A stretch of DNA of 64,000 nucleotides, taken from positions 1 through 64,000 of the forward strand of contig WJYM01000008.1 in NCBI GenBank assembly GCA_009668205.1, given 5' to 3'. The notes below the pieces were generated by a model, which worked only from the letters and a program-made list of their open reading frames with translations, had not been told where the DNA came from and did not search any database. How positions within the stretch are numbered: position 1 is the stretch's first letter; each line of letters opens with the position of its first letter. This DNA is from Enterobacteriaceae bacterium RIT691 (GTDB lineage: Bacteria; Pseudomonadota; Gammaproteobacteria; Enterobacterales; Enterobacteriaceae). The translations under genes and the position numbers were made by a program. Shown one piece after another: positions 17,103-27,343 of the stretch.

Positions 17103-18754
17103 TGTGGCAGATATTGCACGAAGACCATCCGGCTCATCTTGTAGACGTGGTCAGGTTTCGGCAGCGCAAGATCCTCAAGCGTTTGGCCTTTATTCAGCTG
17201 TAGCACCAATGATACCGGACCTTCAGCACGATGAGCCGCCAGCCAGCTGTCGAACTCATTATCATCAATAAAGCGCCCTGCGGCATCCGGGAAAGCCAGA
17301 CCATACTTTAGCTCACCCTGCTGCTTGAACATCGTGATATCGCTGCGTTTAAGCTCCCATGCCAGCCCGGCAGCCACACCCACGCTGTTGGTCAGCACGT
17401 AGCGGCTCGGCGCCAGTTGTTCACTGACGATATCCGTAATGAACTGCGGCTGTTTGCTGTCGATCACTTTATCCGGAATGGCAAAACCGACCAGCAGCGC
17501 AATGCCCAGTGGACAACAGGCCGCCAATGCCCAGTTTTTGACGCCGTCGCGAATGGAGAACCAGCCGACCAGCGCCCACACACCGAACCCTATCGCCGCC
17601 AACAGGCACTTGTAGAGTTCAATGTTGCTCCATACGGGTTTGTGCATGAAGCCCCAGGGGGAAACCACCAGCACTGCAATCAACCCTATCAGACCGAAAC
17701 CGATGTTGATAAGCCCGTTGTAGCGCAGTGCTTTCGCTCCTTTATCCACGGCGTCAATGGCATAGCGGGCCATCAGAATGGCCAGCGGCGCGAAGCAGGG
17801 CAGGATATAGGTCGGCAGTTTGCCTTTGGCGATACTAAAGAACAGGAATGGCATCACCACCCAGCCCAGCAGATAAAACATGCCGCGCTGTCCTTCACGA
17901 TCCTGCCAGCCTTTTTTCAGCGCGCCCGGAAGCAACGCCAGCCACGGCAGGCTGCCGGCAATCAGGAACGGAATGTAGTACCAGAACGGAGCCTTGTGCT
18001 GCGCATCACTCTGTGCAAAACGCTGAATATGCTCGACCCAGAAGAAGTAGCGCCAGAAGTCCGGCTCGCGATGAGCAATGGCCAGCCCCCACGGCAACAC
18101 CGTCAGCACGCAGACAATAATCGCGACCCAGCCCCACAGCAGCACCTCTTTCCAGCGCTTCTGCACAACTATCCACGGCAACACGCCAATCACCGGCACG
18201 GCCAGCGCCAGGAAACCTTTGGTCATCACGCCCATACCGCAGGCGATGCCCAGCAGCACGTAGCCACCCAGTTTACCGCCGCTGGTTTTGGCCTGAGACG
18301 CGCCCCAGAAGCTGCATAATGCCAGCATCAGCCACAGGGAGATCATCGGATCCAGCACGGCGTAAGACCCCACGCCGTAGACCAAAAATGCCGTCAGGAA
18401 AATCACAGCAGACAGCAGTGCCGTGCGTTTATCCTGCCAGAGTTTCCACGCCATCCACGCGACTAACAGCGCGGTACAGGCCGTGGAGAACACCACACCA
18501 AAACGAACGGCAAAGTTATCATGGCCAAAAAGCCACTGCCCAATGCTGTTAATCCAGTAACCGGCTATCGGCTTTTCGAAATAGCGCAGCCCAAGAAAAT
18601 GGGGAACCACCCAGTCTCCGGACGCGAGCATTTCACGGCTGATCTCCGCATAGCGGGTCTCATCCGGCTGCCACAACAAACGAAAATTGAGAGGGAGTAA
18701 ATAATAGAGCGCATATAAAAACAGCAATGATGCACTTAAACGTAAGGTTTTCAT
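17099..18754 (-). CDS. arnT: Lipid A 4-amino-4-deoxy-L-arabinose transferase ArnT
   Basis: A 551-residue inner-membrane glycosyltransferase of the protein O-mannosyltransferase-like GT-C group. The N-terminal helix is followed by the periplasmic loop [17 protein letters not shown] (about 33-49), which carries the acidic residues of the family. About a dozen further helices and a C-terminal periplasmic domain follow. It moves aminoarabinose from the undecaprenyl carrier to lipid A, which lowers the negative surface charge and gives polymyxin resistance. It starts 5 bases after the arnD stop. Confidence 0.96.
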   Translation of the reverse strand: MKTLRLSASLLFLYALYYLLPLNFRLLWQPDETRYAEISREMLASGDWVVPHFLGLRYFEKPIAGYWINSIGQWLFGHDNFAVRFGVVFSTACTALLVAWMAWKLWQDKRTALLSAVIFLTAFLVYGVGSYAVLDPMISLWLMLALCSFWGASQAKTSGGKLGGYVLLGIACGMGVMTKGFLALAVPVIGVLPWIVVQKRWKEVLLWGWVAIIVCVLTVLPWGLAIAHREPDFWRYFFWVEHIQRFAQSDAQHKAPFWYYIPFLIAGSLPWLALLPGALKKGWQDREGQRGMFYLLGWVVMPFLFFSIAKGKLPTYILPCFAPLAILMARYAIDAVDKGAKALRYNGLINIGFGLIGLIAVLVVSPWGFMHKPVWSNIELYKCLLAAIGFGVWALVGWFSIRDGVKNWALAACCPLGIALLVGFAIPDKVIDSKQPQFITDIVSEQLAPSRYVLTNSVGVAAGLAWELKRSDITMFKQQGELKYGLAFPDAAGRFIDDNEFDSWLAAHRAEGPVSLVLQLNKGQTLEDLALPKPDHVYKMSRMVFVQYLPQ

Positions 18755-18759
18755 CAGCC

Positions 18760-19656
18760 TTAGCCCAAAAGTTGTTCTTGCCCTAACCAGCCTTCCCGGC
18801 CAGCTAATTCCCCACGCACCACATTTCCTTTTGGCAAGGTGCTGAAATCGTCAGGCAACAGCTGGCTCAGCGGGCAAAATTCAATGCCCTCTTCCGCCGC
18901 CTGTTTCAGCAACTGCTCAAACTGACTGGCACCGATAATGCCTTCCACTTCAGCGTGGATAGTGTAAACCGGTACGCCCCGATCGTTGTGGATTTGCTCT
19001 ATGAGCCAGTCGTTGAAACCTTCAGCGCTGACGTTGACCCCAACCGCTTCATCCCAGGTCGGCAGCGTGACGGGGATTTGTACCGTCCCCGTGATGCCGG
19101 TCCCCAGCACCGGTAAAAATGGCCGGGTACCGCGACAGTCGCTGTTGTAGAGGAAATCAAACGACTCTTTCGCCCGGACAACGCGCCCATCGGCACGCCA
19201 CCCTGCAACGGCAGAGCAGGTGACTGAAGACCCGACGATCTCTTCCAAAGCCTGTAATCCGCGCCCAATTTCCTGTTCAAGATGGGGCTGATCCCAGACG
19301 CCGCTCCACAGCTGCCAACGATGGTGATCCCAGGCGTGCAGACCCACTTCATGCGCTTTTGCCGTGGCACGGATAACGTCTGCGTTACCGGTGCCGATGT
19401 TTTTGCCCGGCCAGGCCGTTCCTGCAAGAAGAATATCCCAGCCATACAGCGATGCCGCGCGCGAGCGCAGCATCTTCCACAGAAACTTAGGCTTTAGCAG
19501 GCGCCACAAGTGGCGCCCCATATTGTCCGGTCCAACGCTGAAAAAGAAGCTCGCCTGGATGTTGTGCCGCTGGAAAATCTCCAGCAGGCGCGGGACGCCC
19601 TCGCGGGTACCGCGAAAAGTGTCAACATCAACACGTAAGCCTACTTTTTTCCTCAT
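18760..19656 (-). CDS. arnD: Deformylase ArnD
   Basis: A 298-residue polysaccharide deacetylase-family enzyme. [14 protein letters not shown] at residues 7-20 contains the metal-binding Asp residues, and HAWDHHRWQ near 110-120 supplies the histidines. It removes the formyl group from undecaprenyl-phosphate-Ara4FN before flipping. The start overlaps the arnA stop by 4 bases. Confidence 0.95.
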   Translation of the reverse strand: MRKKVGLRVDVDTFRGTREGVPRLLEIFQRHNIQASFFFSVGPDNMGRHLWRLLKPKFLWKMLRSRAASLYGWDILLAGTAWPGKNIGTGNADVIRATAKAHEVGLHAWDHHRWQLWSGVWDQPHLEQEIGRGLQALEEIVGSSVTCSAVAGWRADGRVVRAKESFDFLYNSDCRGTRPFLPVLGTGITGTVQIPVTLPTWDEAVGVNVSAEGFNDWLIEQIHNDRGVPVYTIHAEVEGIIGASQFEQLLKQAAEEGIEFCPLSQLLPDDFSTLPKGNVVRGELAGREGWLGQEQLLG

Positions 19657-21635
19657 TTTGCGGGTTCCGTTAACTCAACAGTGCGCAGGAAGAAGTCCAG
19701 AGTCTGTTCAACGGTCTGCTGCATTTCGACCGTTGGCTGCCAGTCGAGGCAACGCTTCGCATTGCGGATGCTTGGCTTACGGTGCTCAACGTCCTGATAC
19801 CCTTTCCCGTAGTAATCACTGCTTTCCACTTCGCGGAAACCGGCAAACGGCGGGAACTGGTTACGCAGCGGATGGCGCTCGAAGCAATCCAGCAGCATTT
19901 CTGCCAGCTCTTTGATGCTCGCTTCGTTGTCCGGGTTACCGATGTTGACGATTTGTCCGTCGCAGCGGCCGCCTTTGTTTTCGATAATGCGGAACAGCGC
20001 TTCGATACCGTCGCTGATGTCAGTGAAGCAACGCTTCTGCTTGCCGCCTTCGATCAGTTTGATCGGCGAGCCTTCCACCAGGTTCAGGATCAGCTGAGTG
20101 ATCGCACGTGAGCTACCGATACGCGCAGAGTTCAGGCTATCCAGACGTGGACCCATCCAGTTAAATGGACGGAACAGGGTGAACTTCAGGCCTTCTTTGT
20201 CGCCATAAGCCCAGATCACGCGATCCAGCAGCTGCTTGGACACAGAGTAGATCCAACGCTGTTTGTTGATAGGACCCACCACCAGATTGGAGTTATCTTC
20301 GTCGAAGTTCTTATCGGTACACATGCCGTACACTTCAGAGGTGGACGGGAAGATGATGCGCTTGTTGTATTTCACACAGTCGCGGATGATCTTCAGGTTC
20401 TCTTCGAAGTCGAGTTCAAACACACGCAGCGGGTTACGGGTGTACTCGATTGGGGTCGCGATAGCGACCAGCGGCAGTACAACGTCGCACTTCTTGATGT
20501 GATATTCGATCCACTCGGAGTGAATGCTGATATCCCCTTCCACGAAGTGGAAGCGCGGGTTGTCGAGGAAACGGCTGATGGCGTCAGACCCGATATCCAG
20601 ACCGTAGATTTCGTAGTTGTCGTCAGCCAGCAGGCGCTCGGTCAGATGGTTACCGATGAAGCCGTTCACCCCCAGAATCAGCACGCGGGTACGACGCTTA
20701 ACCGCAACAAAAGGATGGCTGGAAAGCAGCGCGCTTGGCACCAGGCCCAAAGCCAGGGCCAGCTGAGTGCCCTGCATGTAAACGCCTTTATCGGTCTGCC
20801 CGGTCAGAATTTCCAGCGCGCCATTGCCACAGGCAACCAGCAGCGGAGAGGTGGAAATGACGGTTCCCGGCTTCGCGGCAGCCACGTCGTGACGTACGCG
20901 AGATTTCCAGACGATAAATTTATTGGTGCCGACAAAGCCGAACGCGCCCGGCCACGGATCGGAGACCGCACGCACCAGGTTGTTCAGTTCTTCAGCGGAT
21001 TTTTCCCACACCAGACGGCCATCTTCAGGGGTACGGCGGCCAAACACGGTCGCCTGGCTGTGATCCTGAGCGATTTCTTTCGTTTTGCCTTCGCGGATCA
21101 GCGGCAGTGCATCACGCAGTACGCTCTGAGCGGTTGTGCAGAGTTTGCGGTGCAGGGTCATTGCCACGTCGTTATCGTCGATCGCCACAACCTGTTGAGC
21201 CACGATGTCGCCCGCGTCTGCGCGGTTCACCATACGGTGCAGGGTAACGCCGGTTTCTTTCTCACCGTTCGCCAGCACCCAGTTCAGCGGCGCACGACCA
21301 CGGTATTTAGGCAGCAGAGAACCATGCAGGTTAAAAGCCCCCTTTTTCGCGGCGCTGAGAACTGCGTCACTCAGCAGATTACGGTAGTAGAAGGAGAAAA
21401 TGACGTCCGGGCTCATCGCCTGAATACGGTCCACCCACAGTGGATGGTTCACATCTTCCGGGGCATACACGGTAATCCCTTGTTCCGCGGCAAGACGTGC
21501 CACAGACCCAAAGAAATTGTTTTCACCGGTGGAATCCGGGTGGGTGAAAATGGCTGCGATGTCATATCCTGCGTCCAACAGTGCCTGGATACCTGTGCAG
21601 CCCATATCGTGATAGGCGAAAACAACAGCTTTCAT
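19653..21635 (-). CDS. arnA: Bifunctional UDP-Ara4N formyltransferase / UDP-GlcA oxidative decarboxylase ArnA
   Basis: A 660-residue two-domain enzyme. The N-terminal formyltransferase (about 1-300) contains [15 protein letters not shown] near 102-116, with the catalytic Asn and His. The C-terminal dehydrogenase/decarboxylase (about 315-660) has the NAD loop [10 protein letters not shown] near 324-333, then PSTSEVYG and YSVSKQ for catalysis. The decarboxylase acts first in the pathway and the formyltransferase after ArnB. The gene overlaps its neighbours arnC and arnD by 4 bases each. Confidence 0.96.
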   Translation of the reverse strand: MKAVVFAYHDMGCTGIQALLDAGYDIAAIFTHPDSTGENNFFGSVARLAAEQGITVYAPEDVNHPLWVDRIQAMSPDVIFSFYYRNLLSDAVLSAAKKGAFNLHGSLLPKYRGRAPLNWVLANGEKETGVTLHRMVNRADAGDIVAQQVVAIDDNDVAMTLHRKLCTTAQSVLRDALPLIREGKTKEIAQDHSQATVFGRRTPEDGRLVWEKSAEELNNLVRAVSDPWPGAFGFVGTNKFIVWKSRVRHDVAAAKPGTVISTSPLLVACGNGALEILTGQTDKGVYMQGTQLALALGLVPSALLSSHPFVAVKRRTRVLILGVNGFIGNHLTERLLADDNYEIYGLDIGSDAISRFLDNPRFHFVEGDISIHSEWIEYHIKKCDVVLPLVAIATPIEYTRNPLRVFELDFEENLKIIRDCVKYNKRIIFPSTSEVYGMCTDKNFDEDNSNLVVGPINKQRWIYSVSKQLLDRVIWAYGDKEGLKFTLFRPFNWMGPRLDSLNSARIGSSRAITQLILNLVEGSPIKLIEGGKQKRCFTDISDGIEALFRIIENKGGRCDGQIVNIGNPDNEASIKELAEMLLDCFERHPLRNQFPPFAGFREVESSDYYGKGYQDVEHRKPSIRNAKRCLDWQPTVEMQQTVEQTLDFFLRTVELTEPAK

Positions 21636-22615
21636 GAACGATTTTCCTCTTCAGACGTCAGTTCTTCGTGACGTACAACACGTTGAATAAAATAGCGGGG
21701 ACGCGCACGCACATCGTTATAGATGCGGCCGATGTACTCACCCAGGAGTCCCATACCGACAAACTGCGCGCCAATAAACATGAACAGCACAGCGAACAGC
21801 AGGAACATACCGTCCCCTGCCCACTGGGCACCAAAGACCAGGCGCAACAGCACCAACAGAATGGCAAATGCGAAACCGGCGACGGCGATGACACTCCCGA
21901 CCACGCTTAACAAACGCAGCGGCGTGGTGGTCAGACAGGTCACCAGGTCGTACATCAGGTTGATGAGGCGCATGAAGCTGTATTTCGAATCGCCAAATTC
22001 ACGCTCAGCGTGCAGTACCGGGATCTCCACGGCACGGCGGGCGAAGGTGTTGGCCAGAATCGGGATGAACGTACTGCGCTCATGGCAATTCAGCATCGCA
22101 TCCACGATGTGACGGCGATAAGCACGCAGCATGCAGCCGTAGTCGCCCATCGCTTTACCGGTGGTGCGCTGAATCAGACGGTTAATCATCTTCGAGGCTG
22201 ACTTACGGAAAATGCTGTCCTGACGGTTCTGGCGTACGGTACCGACCACGTCATAGCCTTCATCCGCTTTTTCCACCAGACGAGGGATCTCTTCCGGTGG
22301 GTTTTGCAGGTCGGCATCCAGGGTAATAATCAAATCGCCCGTGACATGGCTGAAGCCAGCCATAATCGCCGAGTGCTGGCCGTAGTTACGGTTCAACAGC
22401 ACCGCCACCACGTGGCTGTCCGGTGCTTCCGCCGCCAGGCAGAGCATCCGCGCGGAATCATCACTGCTGCCGTCGTCGACCAGCAGGATTTCATAATCGC
22501 GATTCAGGCTGGCGCAGGCCGCATCGGTGCGGCGAATCAACTCAGGCAGGCTTTCCTGTTCGTTGTAGACGGGGATGACCACCGACACTTTTTTTACAGC
22601 GGGAGAGTCAAACAT
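21632..22615 (-). CDS. arnC: Undecaprenyl-phosphate Ara4FN transferase ArnC
   Basis: A 327-residue family-2 glycosyltransferase. [13 protein letters not shown] near the N-terminus, [10 protein letters not shown] and [12 protein letters not shown] are the nucleotide-sugar and metal sites. Two membrane helices lie near residues 235-300. It transfers Ara4FN to undecaprenyl phosphate at the cytoplasmic face. A longer frame runs upstream, but ATG at 22615, one base after the arnB stop, gives the family-standard N-terminus MFDSPAVKK. Confidence 0.95.
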   Translation of the reverse strand: MFDSPAVKKVSVVIPVYNEQESLPELIRRTDAACASLNRDYEILLVDDGSSDDSARMLCLAAEAPDSHVVAVLLNRNYGQHSAIMAGFSHVTGDLIITLDADLQNPPEEIPRLVEKADEGYDVVGTVRQNRQDSIFRKSASKMINRLIQRTTGKAMGDYGCMLRAYRRHIVDAMLNCHERSTFIPILANTFARRAVEIPVLHAEREFGDSKYSFMRLINLMYDLVTCLTTTPLRLLSVVGSVIAVAGFAFAILLVLLRLVFGAQWAGDGMFLLFAVLFMFIGAQFVGMGLLGEYIGRIYNDVRARPRYFIQRVVRHEELTSEEENRS

Positions 22616-22616
22616 A

Positions 22617-23756
22617 TCAACGTCCTGTGAGCTTACGGAGCGCAGAAATGACGCGGGTTGTGTCGTCATGGGTCATATCCGGGAAAAGAGGCAGAGAACA
22701 GATGCGGGCGCTGTTCCATTCGGTATTCGGTAAGGAAACGTCCGGATAGCGTTCGCGGTAATATTTTTGCGTATGGGCCGCACGGAAGTGCAGACCGGTG
22801 CCAATGCCCTGGGCTTTCAGCTGTTCCATCAGCGCATCACGGCTGATGCCACAGCGGGCTTCATCCACGCGAATAATGAACAGATGCCAGGCGTGTTGGT
22901 GTGCCCAGGCCGGGATCCCCAGGGGCTGGAACGGCGTATCGGCCAGTTCCTGCTGATAACGCTGGGCGATTTCAGCACGACGCTGATTCATCTTCGGCAG
23001 CTTAGCCAGCTGGACCAGCGCCAGCGCGGCGTTGATATCGGCGAGGTTATATTTAAAGCCCGGAGAGATAACTTCTGCCTGAGGGGCGCGTCCGTGGGTC
23101 TGTCGATCATAGGCATCCACACCCAGGCCGTGGAATTTCAGGCTGCGAATGCGGTTAGCCAACTGTTCGTTGTCCGTCACAATCAGCCCGCCCTCGGCAC
23201 TGGTCATATTCTTAATGGCATGGAAGGAGAAAATCGCCGTCCCTTTGCCGCCTACGTGCTGCCCTTTGTAGTAAGTGCCTACCGCATGAGCCGCATCTTC
23301 AATCACCGTAATTCCATGCTGGTCACCCAGCGCGCGAATACCGTCAATGTCACAAGGCGCACCGGCGTAGTGAACAGGGATAATCGCTTTGGTTTTCGGG
23401 GTAATGGCGGCGGCAACGGCTTCTGGGGTGACCATCAGGGTGTCACGATCAACGTCGATCATCACCGGGGTCGCGCCGAGTAATTCGATCATGTTGAGGG
23501 TTGAAACCCAGGTCTGCGAAGGGGTGATCACTTCGTCACCCGGCCCGATATCGAGCGCCATCAGCGTAACGTGCATTCCCCCGGTTGCGGAACTCACGGC
23601 AATCGCATGGCGGTTACCGGTCAGGGTGCAGAAAGCGTCTTCAAGCTGGTGATTCTTCGGCCCGGTGGTTATCCAGCCTGACTGCAGCACCTCTTTCAGG
23701 GCCGCGAACTCCTCATCCCCCATTGATGGGCGTGAGAAAGGTAAAAATTCACTCAT
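22617..23756 (-). CDS. arnB: UDP-Ara4O aminotransferase ArnB
   Basis: A 379-residue PLP-dependent aminotransferase of the DegT/DnrJ/EryC1 group. The PLP lysine lies in [15 protein letters not shown] near residue 185. It makes UDP-4-amino-4-deoxy-L-arabinose from UDP-Ara4O with glutamate. It is the first gene of arnBCADTEF. AAGGAAAATGA precedes the ATG. A PmrA-like direct repeat lies about 140 bases upstream. Confidence 0.95.
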   Translation of the reverse strand: MSEFLPFSRPSMGDEEFAALKEVLQSGWITTGPKNHQLEDAFCTLTGNRHAIAVSSATGGMHVTLMALDIGPGDEVITPSQTWVSTLNMIELLGATPVMIDVDRDTLMVTPEAVAAAITPKTKAIIPVHYAGAPCDIDGIRALGDQHGITVIEDAAHAVGTYYKGQHVGGKGTAIFSFHAIKNMTSAEGGLIVTDNEQLANRIRSLKFHGLGVDAYDRQTHGRAPQAEVISPGFKYNLADINAALALVQLAKLPKMNQRRAEIAQRYQQELADTPFQPLGIPAWAHQHAWHLFIIRVDEARCGISRDALMEQLKAQGIGTGLHFRAAHTQKYYRERYPDVSLPNTEWNSARICSLPLFPDMTHDDTTRVISALRKLTGR

Positions 23757-24242
23757 TCATTTTCCTTACCCGAACATTGGGATAGTACCGGACATCGTGC
23801 GCGCGCTTAGTTAAACGAAGGAGAAATAAAGAACGCTAAAAACGTGATGTTTTAAATAAGCCAGCTTAGTGCACTCTACGCTATACGAGGTTTATTAGGA
23901 AAATATTAAGAATGGGGGCAACAGGGATGACAATTATTTAAACGCAATAATTTCAACAACTTACGAAAGAATAATTTTTAATATGCACGCTAATAAATAA
24001 TGCTTATAAATACGTAACGGCCTTAAGGTTATGTTAATAATGTCAACGAAAGCTAAACGTGAAATATATTCATCGGCATTTTGATGAACTCAATCACATT
24101 TCTCGTTTAATTCACTTGTCTATGGCCTTGTTCAACAACCCAACCGCAACGGCACGCCTGGCAAGGAACGCACAAATGGCACTTCAACCCACTCTACAGT
24201 GCACTATCATTCAGTTAATCAATAATATAAAGAGTAAATTTT
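23757..24242. other. Divergent intergenic region arnB / LysR-type regulator
   Basis: This is 486 bases of AT-rich sequence between divergent genes. Apart from the PmrA-like box at 23894-23910, I see no gene and no strong hairpin. It should hold the promoter of the regulator gene that starts at 24243. Confidence 0.5.
23894..23910 (-). promoter_or_regulatory. Candidate PmrA (BasR) box upstream of arnB
   Basis: On the - strand this reads CTTAAT-ATTTT-CCTAAT, a direct repeat with 5-base spacing. It matches the PmrA consensus YTTAAK-N5-YTTAAK with one mismatch in the second half. A TATAGC/GTAGAGT region just downstream could hold the -10. PmrA control of arn is well established in Salmonella and E. 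coli. Confidence 0.6.
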
Positions 24243-25142
24243 ATGGCAGGCGACGGTCTGGATATCAAGGTCCTGCGGGCCATCCACGTGTTAAGCACCT
24301 GCGGCAGTGTGACAAGAGCCGCGGAGATCCTCGAGGTGACGCCGGGTGCTATCAGCTATTTGATCAATAAAGCCCGGAAGGCAACGGGATCAGCCCTCTT
24401 TTTCCGCACCCGCAGCGGGATGGAACCGAACAATCTGGCGAAAGAGTTGAGTCAACGCTATCAAAATATTAGCCACGAACTGACCTCCTCTGATGATGAG
24501 AATGCCCTTTTCAGCCGGAGGATGGTCGTCAGTACCTACTCGCTGCTGGAACTGATTTTGTCACACGCCATGCTGAGCTGTACGTCTCCCGTACCCCAAC
24601 TGCACTTCCAGCCCCACAGAGACAATGACAATGAACGCCTGATCAAGCTGCGCAATAAAGAAGTCGATATTGACATCGGCACCCGCCTGCCTGTCGACCG
24701 TTCCATTGTACAAATCAAATTCCTGATGAGTGACTCGGGGGTTTTGTTGAACAAACAACACCCGTCCATCTCCGACAGCATCACCCTCGAACAGTGGCAC
24801 AACAGCCGACATGCTATATGGACTCGGGGCATGCATTTTTTCAGTGACAGCATTGAACACAGCAATCGCTTCGACGATTTGTTCCGCCAGCAGTCTGTCT
24901 CTCTGATTGCCAGCAGCTCTCTGAGTGTGGCAACGCTGTGCGCATTTAGCGATTTGGTTATCCTGATGCCTGAAATTATTGGCCGCAAACTGGAAATATT
25001 TTTTCCGGTAAAATGGCTTCCGGCACCGGAAGAATTAAGCATGCATTATGAGTGCTTTTTGCATTACCATCACTCTCACGCCAATAACAAACAGATGAGT
25101 GATTTGATTTCGTTTTTCCAGCAATCCGTAAACTGTGCTTAA
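24243..25142 (+). CDS. LysR-type regulator, paralogue 1 of 3
   Basis: A 299-residue LysR-family regulator. The winged-helix DNA-binding domain covers about 1-65, with helix-turn-helix GSVTRAAEILEVTPGAISYL near 21-40. A diverged effector-binding domain follows. It shares VDIDIG.(K/R)LP.DRSIV, the RT.SGM.P block after the HTH and the C-terminal FPVK...P.E pattern with the products at 26319 and 27344. These three form a subfamily. Targets and ligand are unknown. It is divergent from arnB, but there is no sequence evidence that it controls arn. Confidence 0.87.
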   Translation: MAGDGLDIKVLRAIHVLSTCGSVTRAAEILEVTPGAISYLINKARKATGSALFFRTRSGMEPNNLAKELSQRYQNISHELTSSDDENALFSRRMVVSTYSLLELILSHAMLSCTSPVPQLHFQPHRDNDNERLIKLRNKEVDIDIGTRLPVDRSIVQIKFLMSDSGVLLNKQHPSISDSITLEQWHNSRHAIWTRGMHFFSDSIEHSNRFDDLFRQQSVSLIASSSLSVATLCAFSDLVILMPEIIGRKLEIFFPVKWLPAPEELSMHYECFLHYHHSHANNKQMSDLISFFQQSVNCA

Positions 25143-25386
25143 ATAAAAATATGTGTAACATTTATTTCTGCACAAATAAAAGAAGAGTCAATTCATAGTT
25201 ATAAAACAAGACATTACAACGTTTCTAAATTTTGATTTTAAGGATATTAAACAGTTAAGGGTTTACACTCCCCTGCATTCGCATTACTGTTTTCGGTAAT
25301 ATCCCTTCAGTCCTGAAATTTATAATAAAACACTGTAGACATTGTTTTCTTAAATTTCTTTCATCCACCAGGACCATCAAAATATT

Positions 25387-25950
25387 ATGAACATCAGTTT
25401 CGTGAGTGATAACTATTACCTGTGCGCAGGTATTGAGTCGCAGGTGTTCGATTCGCATCAAATTGCCAGCCAGCTGGATATCGATGTGTATCTGGCGACC
25501 TATAACCCGGCCAACTACCTGGTTGTCGGCATTGAGAACCTGTATCTGCGTGATTACTTTATTAAAAAAGTGAATCAGCTGAGCATCAAATACATGGTGC
25601 TGATGCAGGATATTATTAAAGATCACTGCTTCAAGATTGGTGATGTGGTGTTCTCTTCACTCGAGTGCTCACCGCATTACATCCAGAAAATTGCCCGCTA
25701 TTTTCCGAAGCCGCGTCAGAACGTATTGACTCAACGCGAACTGGACATTCTGGATGTTTTCCACCTGCAAAATGTGAAGATAGCCCGTGAGCTCGATATC
25801 TCACAAAAGACGGCCAGCGGTCACCGGGTTAACATTCAGCATAAACTGCGGATGAAATCCAAAAATACGCTGGCGATGCTGAGAATTAAAACGGCCATTT
25901 CACGCAGCAATGGCTCACACCTGCACGGCTTGCTGACTCAGCACGCCTGA
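25387..25950 (+). CDS. LuxR-type regulator with degenerate N-terminal domain
   Basis: A 187-residue regulator. The C-terminal LuxR helix-turn-helix spans about 117-170, with LTQRELDILDVFH and VKIARELDISQKTASGHRVN. The N-terminal part starts like a receiver (MNISFVSDNYYLCAGIES) but has no clear phosphoacceptor Asp at the expected strand end (VVGIENLYL). It is therefore probably not a standard response regulator, and no sensor kinase gene is nearby. It lies between two LysR paralogues. I cannot name an orthologue. Confidence 0.82.
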   Translation: MNISFVSDNYYLCAGIESQVFDSHQIASQLDIDVYLATYNPANYLVVGIENLYLRDYFIKKVNQLSIKYMVLMQDIIKDHCFKIGDVVFSSLECSPHYIQKIARYFPKPRQNVLTQRELDILDVFHLQNVKIARELDISQKTASGHRVNIQHKLRMKSKNTLAMLRIKTAISRSNGSHLHGLLTQHA

Positions 25951-26318
25951 TCCCGCGCAGAGCATTTTCCGTATCACGTTAACGGGGGCCTCCCCCGTTA
26001 AACTCCCCCTATGCCGAACAGCACTCCCACTCTTTTTTTTGTTTCTTCAAAAAAAGTCCGTTCACTTTTTAATTAATTTAAATTACGGAATAAAAGCCTC
26101 AATTTACACTGAGTTAGCCGCCTTCATCTGCCGACAATTTGCTAACTGAAACATGAAAAGACAAACGTGGATTGTATTCCGTACTGATTTGCTATTAGAT
26201 TTCAATCAAACAGGAAACATATCGCTCTGAGCATTGAACGGAATCAATTGCATAAAGAGTAACACCAGGGAAGGCGTGTCTGTTCTATCACCAGATCGCT
26301 CATAAAGGAAATCGGGGT
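25951..26318. other. Intergenic region between LuxR-type gene and second LysR-type gene
   Basis: This 368-base AT-rich region holds the hairpin at 25979-26001 and otherwise no gene that I can support. GAAATCGGGG just before 26319 is a poor ribosome-binding site; AAAGGAAA slightly upstream is better. Confidence 0.4.
25979..26001 (+). terminator. Strong hairpin after the LuxR-type gene
   Basis: A perfect 10-bp stem (TTAACGGGGG at 25979-25988, CCCCCGTTAA at 25992-26001) with a 3-base loop lies 28 bases after the stop. There is no T-run immediately after it, so termination would be weaker than usual. Confidence 0.55.
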
Positions 26319-27245
26319 ATGCAGACAGAAATCGATCTCAAGCTTTTAAAAATCATTAACACGTTGGTTGTCAGTGGCAGTGTGACAAAAACAGCTAAGC
26401 TGTTAAACCTGAGCCCCGGCACCATCAGTTATTCGTTAAAAAAAGCCCGGACACTCACCGGAGCCCACCTCTTCATTCGCACCAAAACAGGAATGAAGCC
26501 CGATACTACCGCCAGAGAGCTTAGCCAACGTTATCATAAATTCGCCGGCTTAAATAATGACTCAGCCTTCACGGATGAACCATTAGCCAGCAAAGAAATA
26601 ACCGTGATGACCTACTCTTTGGTTGAAATGATGATAGCCAAAATAGCGCAGCACAGCGAAATAAAAAAACAATCTTATCGCTACACCTTTCTGCCCTATA
26701 ACAATAATGTCAGCCTGCGACTTGAGAATTTAAAGAACGGCCAGGTCGACATCGACATCGGGGCAAAACTGCCGGCCGACACGCTGATCAGCAAAGTAAA
26801 GCTGTTTAGCTGCCCGGTCTCCGTGCTGGTTAAGCGAGATTCAGCTCTCGACACCCAGCTCACGCTGGACGACTGGCGGAATCACCAACACGCCGTCTGG
26901 TCTGTCTTCGCGGATTACTATAGCGAAAATATCCTGACGGCGAAAAGCGCGATGCAGCATATCAATGAGCGTAACATCGCCATGATTTCCGCCAGCATCA
27001 TCAACATGGTCGCCTTCTGCGCCAGCAGCGATTGCATGATGATTATTCCGGATTATTTCGCCCCTTTATTAACACAAGCGTTTCCCGTGAAGCGTCTACT
27101 CATGCCCCCTGAAATGGAAATAAAGTACGATTGCTACCTGCATTTTAATAACAGTCTCATGGAAAATGAGAGTGCATTGAATGTTGCCAACGCGATAACC
27201 ACGTTGCTGCGAAAAGGCCTGAGTGACACCTATCCCCATCAATAA
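26319..27245 (+). CDS. LysR-type regulator, paralogue 2 of 3
   Basis: A 308-residue LysR-family protein. The HTH region reads GSVTKTAKLLNLSPGTISYS at about 21-40, followed by RTKTGMKP. The effector domain holds QVDIDIGAKLPAD, corresponding to the same motif in the other two copies. Similarity is obvious across the full length but clearly diverged, so the duplications are old. The gene is complete with no frameshift. Only 98 bases separate it from the next copy. Confidence 0.87.
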   Translation: MQTEIDLKLLKIINTLVVSGSVTKTAKLLNLSPGTISYSLKKARTLTGAHLFIRTKTGMKPDTTARELSQRYHKFAGLNNDSAFTDEPLASKEITVMTYSLVEMMIAKIAQHSEIKKQSYRYTFLPYNNNVSLRLENLKNGQVDIDIGAKLPADTLISKVKLFSCPVSVLVKRDSALDTQLTLDDWRNHQHAVWSVFADYYSENILTAKSAMQHINERNIAMISASIINMVAFCASSDCMMIIPDYFAPLLTQAFPVKRLLMPPEMEIKYDCYLHFNNSLMENESALNVANAITTLLRKGLSDTYPHQ

Positions 27246-27343
27246 TGAACCTGATGGATACGCTCGAAAACAGGGAAATACGTTTTCTTCATTAATGAAT
27301 CGACTGCAAAGAACAAGCGTGCAGCTGACGGTGGGCTTATAGC

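Noticed and set aside
17417-18319. 300-residue frame on the + strand inside arnT
   Set aside because: It is antisense to a well-supported gene and is rich in His, Gln, Arg and Asn, as expected for the complement of a GC-rich membrane protein gene.
20499-21671. 390-residue frame on the + strand inside arnA
   Set aside because: Antisense shadow of arnA; no domain or ribosome-binding site.
24243-25142. LysR gene as dedicated regulator of arn
   Set aside because: The divergent position suggests it, but arn is known to be under PmrA control and a PmrA-like box is present; no LysR operator is evident.
26084-26183. 9-base inverted pair TACGGAATA (26084) and TATTCCGTA (26175) upstream of the second LysR gene
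   Set aside because: A pair like this is expected by chance with a probability of the order of one in six in a region of this size, and the 82-base spacing is not typical of a LysR operator.
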